Shown here: positions 53,318 to 61,796 of the stretch, in pieces
How the letters are laid out: every line of letters begins with the position of its first letter
Numbering within the stretch: the stretch's first letter is position 1
From: Priestia koreensis
GTDB lineage: Bacteria > Bacillota > Bacilli > Bacillales > Bacillaceae_H
NCBI RefSeq assembly: GCF_001274935.1
Contig: NZ_LILC01000016.1
Span: 51,914-115,913, forward strand
Length of the DNA stretch: 64,000 nt
Direction: 5' to 3'
Program-made: the position numbers and the translations under genes
Notes under the pieces: model-generated
What the model was told of the DNA's origin: nothing
What the model saw: only the letters and a program-made list of their open reading frames with translations
The model's database searches: none

Positions 53318-53746
53318 ATGAAATATTTCGTATTAACAGATGATGAGTTATGGGACTCTGCAGAAGAATGCATATATGTGTTTGAACAGACGAAAAAAGA
53401 GAGATCCTATACTGATATTTATTCTCTAGAAGACTTTGCCGCGAAATGTGAATTTATCGAATGCAGTAATGCACATATTTATTGGTATAAGGGGAAAAAC
53501 GTTGAAGACTTACCTGCTCATGAATTAGAGAATAAAATAAAGGCAAAACAAAAAACACTGCAAAACATGCCTAACAAGGATTTTTTAGAACTAAAATCTC
53601 GTTTTTCAGATACCATTTCTCCTTTTGTCTTTCCTGATAATCCATTAAGATACTCATACGCATATGAACCAGATTGGAATGATATAAGAATCGTGATGGA
53701 GTGCGAAGACAAATTTTTTGCTCTTTACTATTGGACAACAGCGTAA
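53318..53746 (+). CDS. Protein of unknown function, 142 residues
   Basis: This cytoplasmic-looking protein starts MKYFVLTDDELWDSAEECIY at an ATG with AAAGGGAG eight bases before it. It is rich in Glu, Asp and Tyr and contains SNAHIYWYKGKNVEDLPAHE. The acidic, Trp/Tyr-rich style resembles immunity proteins, but I do not recognise a family. It is monocistronic. Confidence 0.6.
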   Translation: MKYFVLTDDELWDSAEECIYVFEQTKKERSYTDIYSLEDFAAKCEFIECSNAHIYWYKGKNVEDLPAHELENKIKAKQKTLQNMPNKDFLELKSRFSDTISPFVFPDNPLRYSYAYEPDWNDIRIVMECEDKFFALYYWTTA

Positions 53747-53827
53747 CGAATAACTAGTTAGGAATGATCGATTCGTCATTCTAAGTAGGATATAATAATT
53801 AACCTACTTTTCATAAAGTAACGAGCA

Positions 53828-53861
53828 AAACAGGGAACGACGTATATGTCGTTCCCTGTTT
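53828..53861. terminator. Bidirectional terminator
   Basis: AAACAGGGAACGAC and GTCGTTCCCTGTTT are a perfect 14-bp stem with a six-base loop between converging genes. Confidence 0.88.
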
Positions 53862-53869
53862 CGCTACTC

Positions 53870-54748
53870 TTACTTAAACGTCATCGTATAATCCCTTTGA
53901 AACGTTTCGTTTGCTGCTAGACGATTAATGCCGAACTTTTCTTTGAGGTCGCCTGTCGTATTATGCATATCTGCGATACCATACCATGGTTCAATGCAGA
54001 CAAATGGAGCCATCGTATGGTTTTTATCATCGTATTTTGACCAGATGCCAACGAATGGGAAATGATCAAAGGATACTTCTACCCCGTGCTCTGATTTTTT
54101 AGATTGCAGATCAATGCGGCGAATATGACTGTAAATAACCGCGTCATTCACAAAGAGGGAGTCATCAAGCTGAATAGTAGATAGATCAGTGATCGCTCCT
54201 TTTTCATGAACGAGCGCATTTTTAAGCTCATATTGCATGACCTTCTCATTTTCTTGTGGCGTAATATGTAGCATATAATCGCTAACCTCTTCGCCTTCTA
54301 CTAGTGGTAGTTTAAAGGCTGGATGAGCGCCAATGGAGAAGTACATGTCTTCATCATTTTTGTTGATTATTTCCCATTTAACAGAAAGGGAGTTTTCATT
54401 TAACGTATAGTGAATAATGGCTGTAAATTCGTACGGATAGATGTTCTTGAACTGCCCGTCTGATTCAAATAAAAAAGAAGCATACCCTTCTTTTTGTTCG
54501 TTAACCTCAAACGTTACGTCACGTAAAAAGCCGTGCTGTGTGAGCGAATATGTTTGTCCATTTAGCTTGTATTGATCATCCTTCAAGCGCCCGACAATCG
54601 GAAATAAGACAGGAGCGACTCGTCCCCAATACTCGCTATCTCCTGACCACATATAGTCCATTGCATTTTTCTTGTGGGTGACGCTGCGAATTTCTGCGCC
54701 CTCTTTTGCAATATGTACCTTGAGCCAATCGTTTTCAATTGTTGTCAT
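53870..54748 (-). CDS. Aldose 1-epimerase-family protein (LacX/YeaD-like)
   Basis: This 292-residue galactose-mutarotase-fold protein starts MTTIENDWLKVHIAKEGAEI and has GRVAPVLFPIVGRLKDDQYK, QHGFLRDVTFEVN and SIGAHPAFKLPLV, which contain the conserved active-site His residues. The C-terminal block FVCIEPWYGIADM holds the catalytic Glu. It is of the LacX type that probably epimerises a sugar phosphate or hexose. The start at 54748 follows CGAGGG. Confidence 0.86.
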   Translation of the reverse strand: MTTIENDWLKVHIAKEGAEIRSVTHKKNAMDYMWSGDSEYWGRVAPVLFPIVGRLKDDQYKLNGQTYSLTQHGFLRDVTFEVNEQKEGYASFLFESDGQFKNIYPYEFTAIIHYTLNENSLSVKWEIINKNDEDMYFSIGAHPAFKLPLVEGEEVSDYMLHITPQENEKVMQYELKNALVHEKGAITDLSTIQLDDSLFVNDAVIYSHIRRIDLQSKKSEHGVEVSFDHFPFVGIWSKYDDKNHTMAPFVCIEPWYGIADMHNTTGDLKEKFGINRLAANETFQRDYTMTFK

Positions 54749-54884
54749 GTTATAACCCTCGTTTCTCACGTTTGAACTGCCGTGCTCATTAGTAGTGTAA
54801 ATCTTTTTTGGCAGAAGTGTCTACTTATGTAGCTTGGTCGTTTTTATTGAGAAATAGACATGTCAAAAAAGGGTTCCGTCATCC

Positions 54885-55310
54885 TTATGGAAGAATCTCT
54901 TTATGTTTGACAGGAGAAGATAAGTTTACAAGAGTAGAAGGCTTTCCGTATTTCATGACTTCATCAATAAACTCCTCGAGCTCTAACACAGAACGAGCGA
55001 CAAGCTTTACTAAATAACTGTACTGCCCTGCTAGCCGGTGACATTCTACGGCAAGAGGGCTGCTCCTACAAAATTCTCGAAATGCCTTGCAGTTGTGGGT
55101 ATCTACTAAAATATAGGCCAGCACGGATTTTCCTAATCGTTCTGGATTGATGACTGCGCGGTATCCTTCAATGACGCCGCGTTCTTCTAACTTTTTTACA
55201 CGTTCCTTTACCGCTGGTGTCGATAAATTAATCATTTTTCCTAAGTCCGTCATCGATATACGCCCATCCTCTTGCAAAATAGAGAGGATTTTTTGGTCTA
55301 TTTCATCCAT
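54885..55310 (-). CDS. Lrp/AsnC family transcriptional regulator
   Basis: This 141-residue protein begins with the winged helix (DQKILSILQEDGRISMTDLG, then STPAVKERVKKLEERGVIEG) and ends with the RAM domain. It is similar in build to the Lrp at 13354 but not adjacent to an exporter. The target may be the divergent DUF1272 unit 154 bases away. Confidence 0.87.
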   Translation of the reverse strand: MDEIDQKILSILQEDGRISMTDLGKMINLSTPAVKERVKKLEERGVIEGYRAVINPERLGKSVLAYILVDTHNCKAFREFCRSSPLAVECHRLAGQYSYLVKLVARSVLELEEFIDEVMKYGKPSTLVNLSSPVKHKEILP

Positions 55311-55464
55311 TTAATGATCCACCTTTGTTTTTAAAGTAAATACGTGAAAAGAACGAATTTTATAAAGTAAAAAGACAAATGCAACGTAAAAACGTCATAT
55401 CCACTTTATTATAAACGAACTATGATTAAAGAAGAATAACAATTGGAAAATGGAGGAATGGAAA

Positions 55465-55677
55465 ATGGGATTAGAAATGAGAAAGAAATGTGAACGATGC
55501 GATACAAAGCTTTATGATTATTCGGTGGCTTATATTTGTACCCACGAATGTACCTACTGCGAAGACTGCACAAAACAGACCAAACACGTCTGCCCAAACT
55601 GTCAGGGAGAGCTTGTAAGAAGACCGATACCATCAGGTGCGTGCCCAATTCAAACCAAAAAGGAAGCGGTGCAATGA
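55465..55677 (+). CDS. DUF1272 zinc-ribbon protein
   Basis: This 70-residue protein has eight Cys in the pattern KKCERCDTKLYDYSVAYICT, CTYCEDCTKQ and VCPNCQGELV, a treble-clef-like zinc site of the DUF1272 family. The ATG at 55465 is eight bases after GGAGG; an in-frame ATG at 55450 overlaps the ribosome binding site. The next, truncated gene overlaps its stop by four bases (ATGA). Confidence 0.85.
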   Translation: MGLEMRKKCERCDTKLYDYSVAYICTHECTYCEDCTKQTKHVCPNCQGELVRRPIPSGACPIQTKKEAVQ

Positions 55678-55901
55678 ATAACCAAACCGCCCTTTTAGTT
55701 ATTGATGTTCAGCACGCCTTTACTCATAAATCATGGGGAGAGCGAAACAACCATCAGGTGGATGATGCAACAGCTGCGTTTGGCTTAAAGGATCACCATA
55801 ACCGTTACTATGATCCTGAGATTGTTCATCAGCTTTCGGTTGCCACTTTACACGACGAGTTTGCGACGATTGTGACGACTTCAGAGATGTTAGCATGGTA
55901 A
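55674..55901 (+). pseudogene. Isochorismatase-like gene with a large in-frame internal deletion
   Basis: The first residues NQTALLVIDVQHAFTHKSWG (catalytic Asp region) are followed directly by DDATAAFGLKDHHNRYYDPE and VHQLSVATLHDEFATIVTTS, the end of the cysteine-hydrolase fold. About 100 residues with the catalytic Lys and Cys, present in normal relatives of about 180 residues, are missing, with no frameshift. The frame ends in a normal stop. The product cannot be catalytic. Confidence 0.75.
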
Positions 55902-55935
55902 TATGATAGTAACGTTAAAAAAAGGAAGATGAAAA

Positions 55936-56361
55936 ATGAGAACCTATTCAATGACACCTGAAGATCATGAATTAGTGACAGAAGCAAAAAAGATTATTGT
56001 TGCCCGTTATGAGGATGATAAGCATCATGTGGGCGCAGCATTGCGAACAGCGTCCGGTGAGATAGTTTCTGCCGTTCATATCGAAGCATACGTAGGTCGT
56101 ATTACGGTATGTGCAGAGGCTATTGCAATTGGCAGCGCCATCTCTAGTGGCAAAAAGGATTTTCATACGATCGTCGCTGTGCGGCACCCCTATTCAGATG
56201 AAGTGAATCGAGAACTATCCGTTGTAAGCCCCTGTGGCATGTGCCGTGAACTGATCGCAGATTATGCTCCCGAATGTTATGTCATCGTCGAACAAGACGG
56301 AGAAATTATTAAAACTCAAATTGGCGAGCTTATTCCGCTAAAGTATACAAGGACGAATTAA
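55936..56361 (+). CDS. Cytidine deaminase-family protein
   Basis: This 141-residue protein has the zinc site VCAEAIAIGSA (Cys and catalytic Glu) and SPCGMCRELIADYAPE (two Cys). The early HHVGAALRTASGEIVSAVHI fits the family. Related proteins deaminate cytidine or blasticidin S. The ATG is preceded by AAAGGAAG. It is followed by a terminator. Which substrate it uses is unknown. Confidence 0.85.
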   Translation: MRTYSMTPEDHELVTEAKKIIVARYEDDKHHVGAALRTASGEIVSAVHIEAYVGRITVCAEAIAIGSAISSGKKDFHTIVAVRHPYSDEVNRELSVVSPCGMCRELIADYAPECYVIVEQDGEIIKTQIGELIPLKYTRTN

Positions 56362-56365
56362 TGAC

Positions 56366-56396
56366 AAAGGAACAGGTGCTGCCTGTTCCTTTTTTA
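56366..56396. terminator. Terminator after the deaminase gene
   Basis: AAAGGAACAGG and CCTGTTCCTTT form a stem followed by TTTTAT. Confidence 0.88.
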
Positions 56397-56619
56397 TGGT
56401 TTTTCTTTGATGGAATGTTTGAAGCATAGAGGTTTTTTAGAATAAAACCAACTCCCTTTTTGGACAAATCTCACCTTTTCATATCATGTGGTACCTTTTA
56501 ACAAAATATGAACCTAAATGTTCTCCCTTCTCCTCCCTACACGAGATCATCTTCGGATATCGAAATATTTCATCATTTGGTATATAATTGAAAATGATGG
56601 AAAGGAAAGGACGAACAGC

Positions 56620-57378
56620 ATGCAGGATAACCTTGAAAAATATGCAGATCCCAAGCAATATGACTACTTACATCGTGTAGTATTACAAGATGTCGAAACG
56701 ATAAAAGAATATGCAAGTCATTGTCACGGCCCGATTTTAGAGCTAGCATGCGGAACAGGACGCGCAACAATTCCTCTTGCGAAACAAGGTCATACGGTGA
56801 TTGGAGTGGATTTACACGCAGGTATGCTTGAGCGAGCGAAGGAAAAAGCAACAAGAGAACGGGTGGACGCGTCGTTTTACCAGCAAGACTGCACGATGCT
56901 AAATCTTCCTGTTCAAGCCTCCATGGTGTTTATGATAGGAAATTCATTTCAACACTTTTTAACAAATAAAGATCAAGATCACTTGCTAGCAGGTGTCAAA
57001 AATCATTTGAAACCCGGTGGGCTGTTTATCTTTGATACTCGTAATCCAGTGCTTCAGGACTTGGCTGTTCCCGACAGATATGAAGTACGGGACACGAATG
57101 TATATAGTCAGGAAATTCTCGAGAAGCACGAGGAAATGTATGATCACGCAACTCAAATACTAACTTGCGAAACCATTCGCTTCGTTTACGAGCAGGATGA
57201 AGTCGTAAAAGAAGAAAAAGATCGCATTAAACTACGCTATACTTATCCATTAGAGCTTGAGCGCCTGCTTTCTCAGCATAACTTTCAAATGGTGGAGTGT
57301 TACGGCGATTGGATGAAACGTGAATTTACTGCTCAAAGTCCTCAAATGATTGTCGTCTGTAAATTGGGAGAATCGTAG
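56620..57378 (+). CDS. Class I SAM-dependent methyltransferase
   Basis: This 252-residue protein has SAM motif I (ILELACGTGRATIPLAKQGH), motif II (VIGVDLHAGML) and the loop MVFMIGNSFQHFL; the C-terminal half is of the type seen in small-molecule methyltransferases (PLELERLLSQHNF). The start at 56620 (MQDNLEKY) follows AAAGGA; 34 further codons upstream are probably not translated. The next gene starts one base after its stop. Confidence 0.84.
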   Translation: MQDNLEKYADPKQYDYLHRVVLQDVETIKEYASHCHGPILELACGTGRATIPLAKQGHTVIGVDLHAGMLERAKEKATRERVDASFYQQDCTMLNLPVQASMVFMIGNSFQHFLTNKDQDHLLAGVKNHLKPGGLFIFDTRNPVLQDLAVPDRYEVRDTNVYSQEILEKHEEMYDHATQILTCETIRFVYEQDEVVKEEKDRIKLRYTYPLELERLLSQHNFQMVECYGDWMKREFTAQSPQMIVVCKLGES

Positions 57379-57379
57379 A

Positions 57380-57730
57380 ATGAATGTAGAGTTAACAAGA
57401 TTTCGTGTGAAAAAGAATAAAACGCAAAAAGTGGATGAATGGCTCGCCTTTTTAAATGATCATTTATTAGATGTGCTCGTTACATTAGAAGGTGAAAAAA
57501 TGTATGTGGAAACGATTTTTCGTGAAACGCTAGATGGTGAAGAATATCTTTATTGGTATTCGATCCAAGGAACTGGCGGTCAACAGGTCGAAGATTCTGA
57601 TCATTGGATTGATAAAAAGCATCTTCAGTACTGGGAAGAGTGCATTGATCCTGACTTTTCCCCTGTTGACTTAAGCACAGAGGTAGTCATGATTCCACAT
57701 AAGATTAAAGAAAGCATGAACAATAGTTAA
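57380..57730 (+). CDS. DUF6176-like protein
   Basis: This 116-residue protein starts MNVELTRFRVKKNKTQKVDE and has a compact alpha/beta build with YLYWYSIQGTGGQQVEDSDH, resembling the DUF6176 family. The ATG follows GGGAG. It lies between, and is closely linked with, the methyltransferase and cysteine hydrolase genes. Confidence 0.7.
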   Translation: MNVELTRFRVKKNKTQKVDEWLAFLNDHLLDVLVTLEGEKMYVETIFRETLDGEEYLYWYSIQGTGGQQVEDSDHWIDKKHLQYWEECIDPDFSPVDLSTEVVMIPHKIKESMNNS

Positions 57731-57742
57731 GGAGATGGAACG

Positions 57743-58276
57743 ATGAACGCACTGCTTGTCATTGACGCCCAGAACACGCTCCTACAATCAGGGGATTTTC
57801 GGAAAGAGGTTTCCGTCATTCGAAAGATGGTGAACGACTTCAAATCTAGCGGTTCACCTGTCATTGTGATGCGACATGTGAGCGAGGAAGAACACCATTC
57901 GTTCTACAGAGAAGAAGCAGGCTCTCAGCTTCCTCCCGCCTTACAAGAAAGCGCCGACTATATTATCGAAAAGCGCACGCCAAGCGCTTTTTTTCAAACA
58001 AGTTTGGATCAGCTTTTGCAGACGTTAGACATTAAACACGTCTTTATTACAGGCTTTAACATTGAATATTGCTGTCTATTTACTGCGGTTGCTGCATTTG
58101 ATCGTGGCTATGAGGTAACGCTGATTGAAGATGCCACAAGCACGGTCAATACAGACGAGACGTACGAAATGCCTGGCTTAGACATTCGTGATTTTATCAG
58201 TAGTATATTAAATCGCTCTGATGTTATTGAGGTAGTCGAGTATGAGAAATATTTGACGGCCCAAACGGATAGGTAA
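57743..58276 (+). CDS. Cysteine hydrolase (isochorismatase-like)
   Basis: This 177-residue protein has NALLVIDAQNTLLQSG (catalytic Asp), IIEKRTPSAFFQTS (Lys) and VFITGFNIEYCCLFTAVAAF with the catalytic Cys. The substrate is unknown. It is the last gene of a three-gene unit with the methyltransferase and the DUF6176-like protein. Confidence 0.87.
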   Translation: MNALLVIDAQNTLLQSGDFRKEVSVIRKMVNDFKSSGSPVIVMRHVSEEEHHSFYREEAGSQLPPALQESADYIIEKRTPSAFFQTSLDQLLQTLDIKHVFITGFNIEYCCLFTAVAAFDRGYEVTLIEDATSTVNTDETYEMPGLDIRDFISSILNRSDVIEVVEYEKYLTAQTDR

Positions 58277-58279
58277 ACA

Positions 58280-58313
58280 AAGCGCCAGTGCGTAAATTGC
58301 ACCGGCGCTTTTA
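58280..58313. terminator. Terminator after the cysteine hydrolase gene
   Basis: AAGCGCCAGTGC and GCACCGGCGCTT form the stem (one mismatch), followed by TT. Confidence 0.75.
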
Positions 58314-58402
58314 CGTATACTCAAAACAAACAACGGCATTTCCTTATTAAATACGTCCTCGTAATCTGGAAACGGTTTTATGCATGTTTGAGGAATAGAC
58401 AT
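58313..58402 (-). pseudogene. N-terminal gene fragment with a strong ribosome binding site
   Basis: AAAGGAGAAGATTTT precedes an ATG at 58402 that opens MSIPQTCIKPFPDYEDVFNK and EMPLFVLSIR. Protein-like sequence then stops at the terminator hairpin of the converging gene. The excellent start suggests that a real gene was cut here, leaving about 30 codons. I do not recognise the protein. The rest of 58403-58540 contains only the XRE gene's promoter region. Confidence 0.35.
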
Positions 58403-58540
58403 AAAATCTTCTCCTTTTTTATTACTATCTTATCATGTTTTTCTATTTCGAAAGAAAAGTTTTCAGAAAATAGTTGAATACGGCTTTTTTTAGGTGTAAT
58501 ATTACACTATAAATAACATAAGTAATGTAAGAGGTGCACA

Positions 58541-58990
58541 ATGGATAAGCAGCAAATAGTAGAAACAGTGTCAAAAAAAATACGTCTCGTTCGCCATGAG
58601 AAAGGCTTTACTCAGGAACAAATGGCAGAGGTTTTAGGGCTTTCAAAAAAGACGCTCGTTCAAATTGAAAAGGAACGTTCGCTCGCTACATGGACATGTA
58701 TCGTTGCGGTATGCGCTCTGTTTCGAGAGTCGGAAATTCTTCAAAATGTGCTCGGTGATGACCCATTAGAAGTGATAGAACTTCTAGCACTAGACACGAT
58801 CGAGATGCCAAAGGAAAAAACGATGGGCGGCAAAGTATGGTGGAAGCTTCTTGAAGAGAACGACCGATTTAAGCTTCAGCAAAATATGGTTAGTCAGCAC
58901 TATCGAATTATTGATCAAGACCACTACCGCTGGTTTAGCTCTTTTGATCAAGAAGAAGCCTATGCATATTTTAAAAAGCTTTCAGAATAA
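58541..58990 (+). CDS. XRE family transcriptional regulator
   Basis: This 149-residue protein has an N-terminal helix-turn-helix (KKIRLVRHEKGFTQEQMAEV, then LGLSKKTLVQIEKERS) and a helical C-terminal half. The pattern resembles regulators placed before small membrane protein genes. A terminator follows, so the membrane genes at 59088 and 59329 are separate transcripts. Confidence 0.85.
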   Translation: MDKQQIVETVSKKIRLVRHEKGFTQEQMAEVLGLSKKTLVQIEKERSLATWTCIVAVCALFRESEILQNVLGDDPLEVIELLALDTIEMPKEKTMGGKVWWKLLEENDRFKLQQNMVSQHYRIIDQDHYRWFSSFDQEEAYAYFKKLSE

Positions 58991-59012
58991 GGGGGGCTCT
59001 CCCCCTTTCTTT
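58990..59012. terminator. G/C-rich terminator after the XRE gene
   Basis: AAGGGGGG and CCCCCTT surround a short loop and are followed by TCTTTCT. Confidence 0.75.
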
Positions 59013-59087
59013 CTATGCTTATTTTTGTAAACAGAAATGGTAGCGTTATCGCTTAGAGGAATTATTAAATCGAAAGGAAGATTTTTT

Positions 59088-59306
59088 ATGAATTATTCTC
59101 CTGTAAACTATTTCACGTTAAAAGCATTTTTTATCGGTATTTTCGTTGGAGCTGCTTTCATCACAGGCGTCACGTGGTCACTTATTTTTGGATTTACCGG
59201 ATTAAAGGTAACAGGTATTATTTTATTAGCACCGTTTGCGTTTGTAGCTGTAGTCTGCTTTATCTGGGTGCTTCGAAAAGAAAATATTACTAGACAAAAT
59301 AACTAG
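59088..59306 (+). CDS. Small two-span membrane protein
   Basis: This 72-residue protein starts MNYSPVNYFTLKAFFIGIFV at an ATG following AAAGGAAG; 17 further codons upstream are unlikely. It has two spans (about 11-32 and 40-62) and a basic C-terminus. It lies 22 bases before the next membrane protein gene. The function is unknown. Confidence 0.65.
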   Translation: MNYSPVNYFTLKAFFIGIFVGAAFITGVTWSLIFGFTGLKVTGIILLAPFAFVAVVCFIWVLRKENITRQNN

Positions 59307-59328
59307 ATTATGAAATGGAGATGCGCAT

Positions 59329-59751
59329 ATGGCTTTTTTAACACGTAAAACGTTTAAACTTACGTCCATTATTTTAGGTGTCATTGTAGCGTTATGTACA
59401 ATGATTTTAATCCCAGTTGGTTATATCATTTATGCATCAAACAACGGAGATCCATATGAAAATTACGTTCTAGATAAATACGTACCAAGTTATCTTACAG
59501 AGCAAGGATACAAAGAGAAGGATATAAAGGAAAAAATCATTACGTACCTTGGGGGAAATGATTCTTATTTTGAATCAAAATATCGCGTAGAATTTAACGA
59601 TGAGCCCGGTGTTTATTATTTTTATGCAGTGAAACTCTATGGAAAACAAGTCACCCAGCTTTGCTTTCAGGAATCTATTTATGATCCGAGTATTAAAAAC
59701 CATATTCCCAAAACAGGGCTCCATAAAGAAAAAAATTGCACGAGCAGATAA
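59329..59751 (+). CDS. DUF3139-like membrane protein
   Basis: This 140-residue protein has one N-terminal span (about 12-35) and an external domain with LDKYVPSYLTEQGYKEKDIK and VYYFYAVKLYGKQVTQLCFQ, resembling the DUF3139 family of Bacillus exported proteins. The function is unknown. It is linked with the small membrane protein upstream. Confidence 0.7.
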   Translation: MAFLTRKTFKLTSIILGVIVALCTMILIPVGYIIYASNNGDPYENYVLDKYVPSYLTEQGYKEKDIKEKIITYLGGNDSYFESKYRVEFNDEPGVYYFYAVKLYGKQVTQLCFQESIYDPSIKNHIPKTGLHKEKNCTSR

Positions 59752-59965
59752 GCTGCTAAGAGGGCTTTTATATCTATTCAAGCACTTCTTCTCCTCCTCT
59801 TCATATGTTTCTACTAGTAAACGATAAGCATTCTTTCTTTTTTGACAAGATCAATCCATTACATATATTTACAACTTCTAGGTCGTTTTCTATACTGAGA
59901 GTAAGGCGCATTTTAGCATATAAAAAAACCGAAGAAACAGATCTAGTCACAAAGGAGATCATGAT

Positions 59966-60397
59966 ATGGACATTCGTATTCCTACCTCACTAGATATCCC
60001 GCATATAACAGAATTAATGAATCAGTTAGGCTATCCAACAACGATTGAGCAAATGACCAAGCGCTTTACTCATATTCAATCCCTTCCCTATTATCATACG
60101 TTAGTTGCCGAGGAGGATAAGCGAGTCGTCGCGTTAGTTGGATTATCTACGGGCGTTTTTTATGAGCATGATGGAGTCTCTGTGCGGATTGTTGCATTTG
60201 TAGTCCATAAAGAATATCGCAGGCGTGGAATTGGTGAGAAGCTACTGAAGGCAGCTGAACAATGGGCTATTCTACAAGGAGCTACGGGTATCGGCTTAAA
60301 TAGTGGAAATCGTGAGGAAAGACAAGCTGCTCATGCTTTTTACCAAACCCTTGGGTATGAAGCAAAAAGCACGGGATTTCAGAAAACATTGCAATAA
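59966..60397 (+). CDS. GNAT family N-acetyltransferase
   Basis: This 143-residue protein contains the acetyl-CoA loop VVHKEYRRRGIGEKLLKAAE and NSGNREERQAAHAFYQTLGY at the C-terminus. The ATG follows AAAGGAGAT. The substrate is unknown. No gene is seen in 59752-59965. Confidence 0.87.
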   Translation: MDIRIPTSLDIPHITELMNQLGYPTTIEQMTKRFTHIQSLPYYHTLVAEEDKRVVALVGLSTGVFYEHDGVSVRIVAFVVHKEYRRRGIGEKLLKAAEQWAILQGATGIGLNSGNREERQAAHAFYQTLGYEAKSTGFQKTLQ

Positions 60398-60491
60398 TAA
60401 AAGAATTAGCTTTTAATCAACCTATAAGATTGAAGAAAGTAGCACAAATATATTTGTCAATTATGCTCTTGTATTGATCATATGGTATTCA

Positions 60492-60528
60492 TTCAAAAGC
60501 CCCTTCGTTTAATGAAGGGGCTTTTGAA
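60492..60528. terminator. Bidirectional terminator
   Basis: TTCAAAAGCCCCTTC and GAAGGGGCTTTTGAA form a perfect 15-bp stem with a seven-base loop. Confidence 0.9.
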
Positions 60529-60575
60529 TGAAATGGTATCATGTCATAGCTTAAAAAGTACTAAGCAATAATCTT

Positions 60576-60836
60576 CTAGATCACCCGAGGAACAAAAAAC
60601 TCTCTTGCTAAATGATTTATTTTGTCAGGCTTCTCAACGACTGTCCAATGCCCACATTCTTGAATTTCTGCTAGCTCTGCATGCGGAATATATTGAAGTA
60701 AAAGTTCTTGAATAAGAGCTGGCGTGATCATATCATCACTTCCCTGTGCAACCAGTACCGGAATAGAGGGTTCCAATCGTAAGGTTGTAGCGGAAGATTT
60801 GTTTTTTAAAAGGAAACAGGCTCTCTCTTTTCCTGA
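60576..60836 (-). pseudogene. C-terminal fragment of an alpha/beta hydrolase
   Basis: The open frame carries RLEPSIPVLVAQGSDDMITP (the Asp turn) and ECGHWTVVEKPDKINHLARE (the catalytic His region). These are the last third of an alpha/beta hydrolase. Upstream the frame runs straight into the stop codon of the membrane-protein gene at 60840, so no N-terminus exists. It is a truncated relic; a short product from an internal ATG (60776) would have no nucleophile. Confidence 0.75.
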
Positions 60837-60839
60837 TCG

Positions 60840-61199
60840 TTAAAAAAATTCTTTTTTATAGCGAATGGCAAGATAAATGGCAGCAGCGAAAAAGACGAAC
60901 GAGTATTTAAACAAGAGGAAAATTTGCCACATATATTCTTTCGGAAAAATGATGTCACATAGGATGAATACACAAAGCATAATGTAAGCTGTTCTCAGTG
61001 AGATTCCCATTGTTCTTTCATCAGACGGCCCCATTTTTCGATGAAATACGTATGTGAGAATGGCGCCAACAACTAGTAACACAAACCCACTTCCAACAAG
61101 AATGTTCCAATTTCCGTTGGAATGTTCAGCCCAAGATCTTATAGGTTGGAAAATAGCATGATGAATGTTTGACATAAAATTAATCGTCATTTTAATCAT
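60840..61199 (-). CDS. Three-span membrane protein paired with an XRE regulator
   Basis: This 119-residue protein has three spans and a cytoplasmic loop (RKMGPSDERTMGI). It resembles DUF2178-type membrane proteins that occur with a small XRE regulator. The start overlaps the regulator's stop by eight bases, so the two form one unit. The function is unknown. Confidence 0.75.
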   Translation of the reverse strand: MIKMTINFMSNIHHAIFQPIRSWAEHSNGNWNILVGSGFVLLVVGAILTYVFHRKMGPSDERTMGISLRTAYIMLCVFILCDIIFPKEYMWQIFLLFKYSFVFFAAAIYLAIRYKKEFF

Positions 61200-61419
61200 T
61201 TCCTTTCACATAACTAAAAATTTCATTTACATCCACGTTGAAAAATGCCGAAATTCGATAGGCTAACAACAGAGTTGGAACATAATTGCCCTTTTCCATT
61301 ACGAAGATGGTTTGTTTTGACACGCCGACTTGATTTGCCAACTCTTGCTGAGACAGTCTAGCAAGTACACGATATTCATACACCTTATTTGATATGGAAT
61401 CACCAATATCCTTCTTCAT
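61192..61419 (-). CDS. Small XRE family transcriptional regulator
   Basis: This 75-residue protein is little more than a helix-turn-helix (YRVLARLSQQELANQVGVSK, then QTIFVMEKGNYVPTLLLAYR). Such short regulators (YozG/YvaO-like) usually control the adjacent membrane protein. I placed the ATG at 61419, after GAGGTGAAG; 11 upstream codons are less likely. Confidence 0.87.
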   Translation of the reverse strand: MKKDIGDSISNKVYEYRVLARLSQQELANQVGVSKQTIFVMEKGNYVPTLLLAYRISAFFNVDVNEIFSYVKGND

Positions 61420-61545
61420 GATCTTCACCTCTTCATTTGAATTGTAATCCATTTTCTTCTAAAAATAAAGTGAACTTATACAAAATTTATAAATATATTT
61501 ATTTTAACTAATATTGATTTAACATATTTAAAGTAAATATGTATA

Positions 61546-61582
61546 AAAAGCCCAACGAAATGGATGATTTCGTTGGGCTTTG
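61546..61582. terminator. Bidirectional terminator
   Basis: AAAGCCCAACGAAA and TTTCGTTGGGCTTT form a perfect 14-bp stem. Confidence 0.9.
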
Positions 61583-61608
61583 GATAAAATGCGCCTAGCA
61601 CTTTTTCA

Positions 61609-61778
61609 TTATTTATTGGCAATTAGCTGCTGCTCCGCTTTTGAAAATTCTTTGATCATTTAACAGTTTGTGTTGAAGTAGAGGGACAATAAACAGCGTC
61701 CGATATGTCTCGAAAAAAGTCACACATTGTTTCAGGATAATGAAACGTTGAGAAAGTTTCTTTGATTGCTCTAAACAT
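61609..61778 (-). other. Two short overlapping frames, possible gene remnants
   Basis: An ATG at 61778 with AAAGGAAG upstream gives a 40-residue frame, MFRAIKETFSTFHYPETMCD and FFRDISDAVYCPSTSTQTVK. Its stop overlaps (ATGA) a second 16-residue frame, MIKEFSKAEQQLIANK. They may be small genes or pieces of a damaged one; the composition is protein-like. I cannot place them in a family. Confidence 0.3.
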
Positions 61779-61796
61779 CTCTTCCTTTGAGTTAAC

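Noticed and set aside
53318..53746. Toxin-immunity system
   Set aside because: The protein's acidic style resembles immunity proteins, but no toxin, LXG or WXG gene is adjacent, so I call it unknown only.
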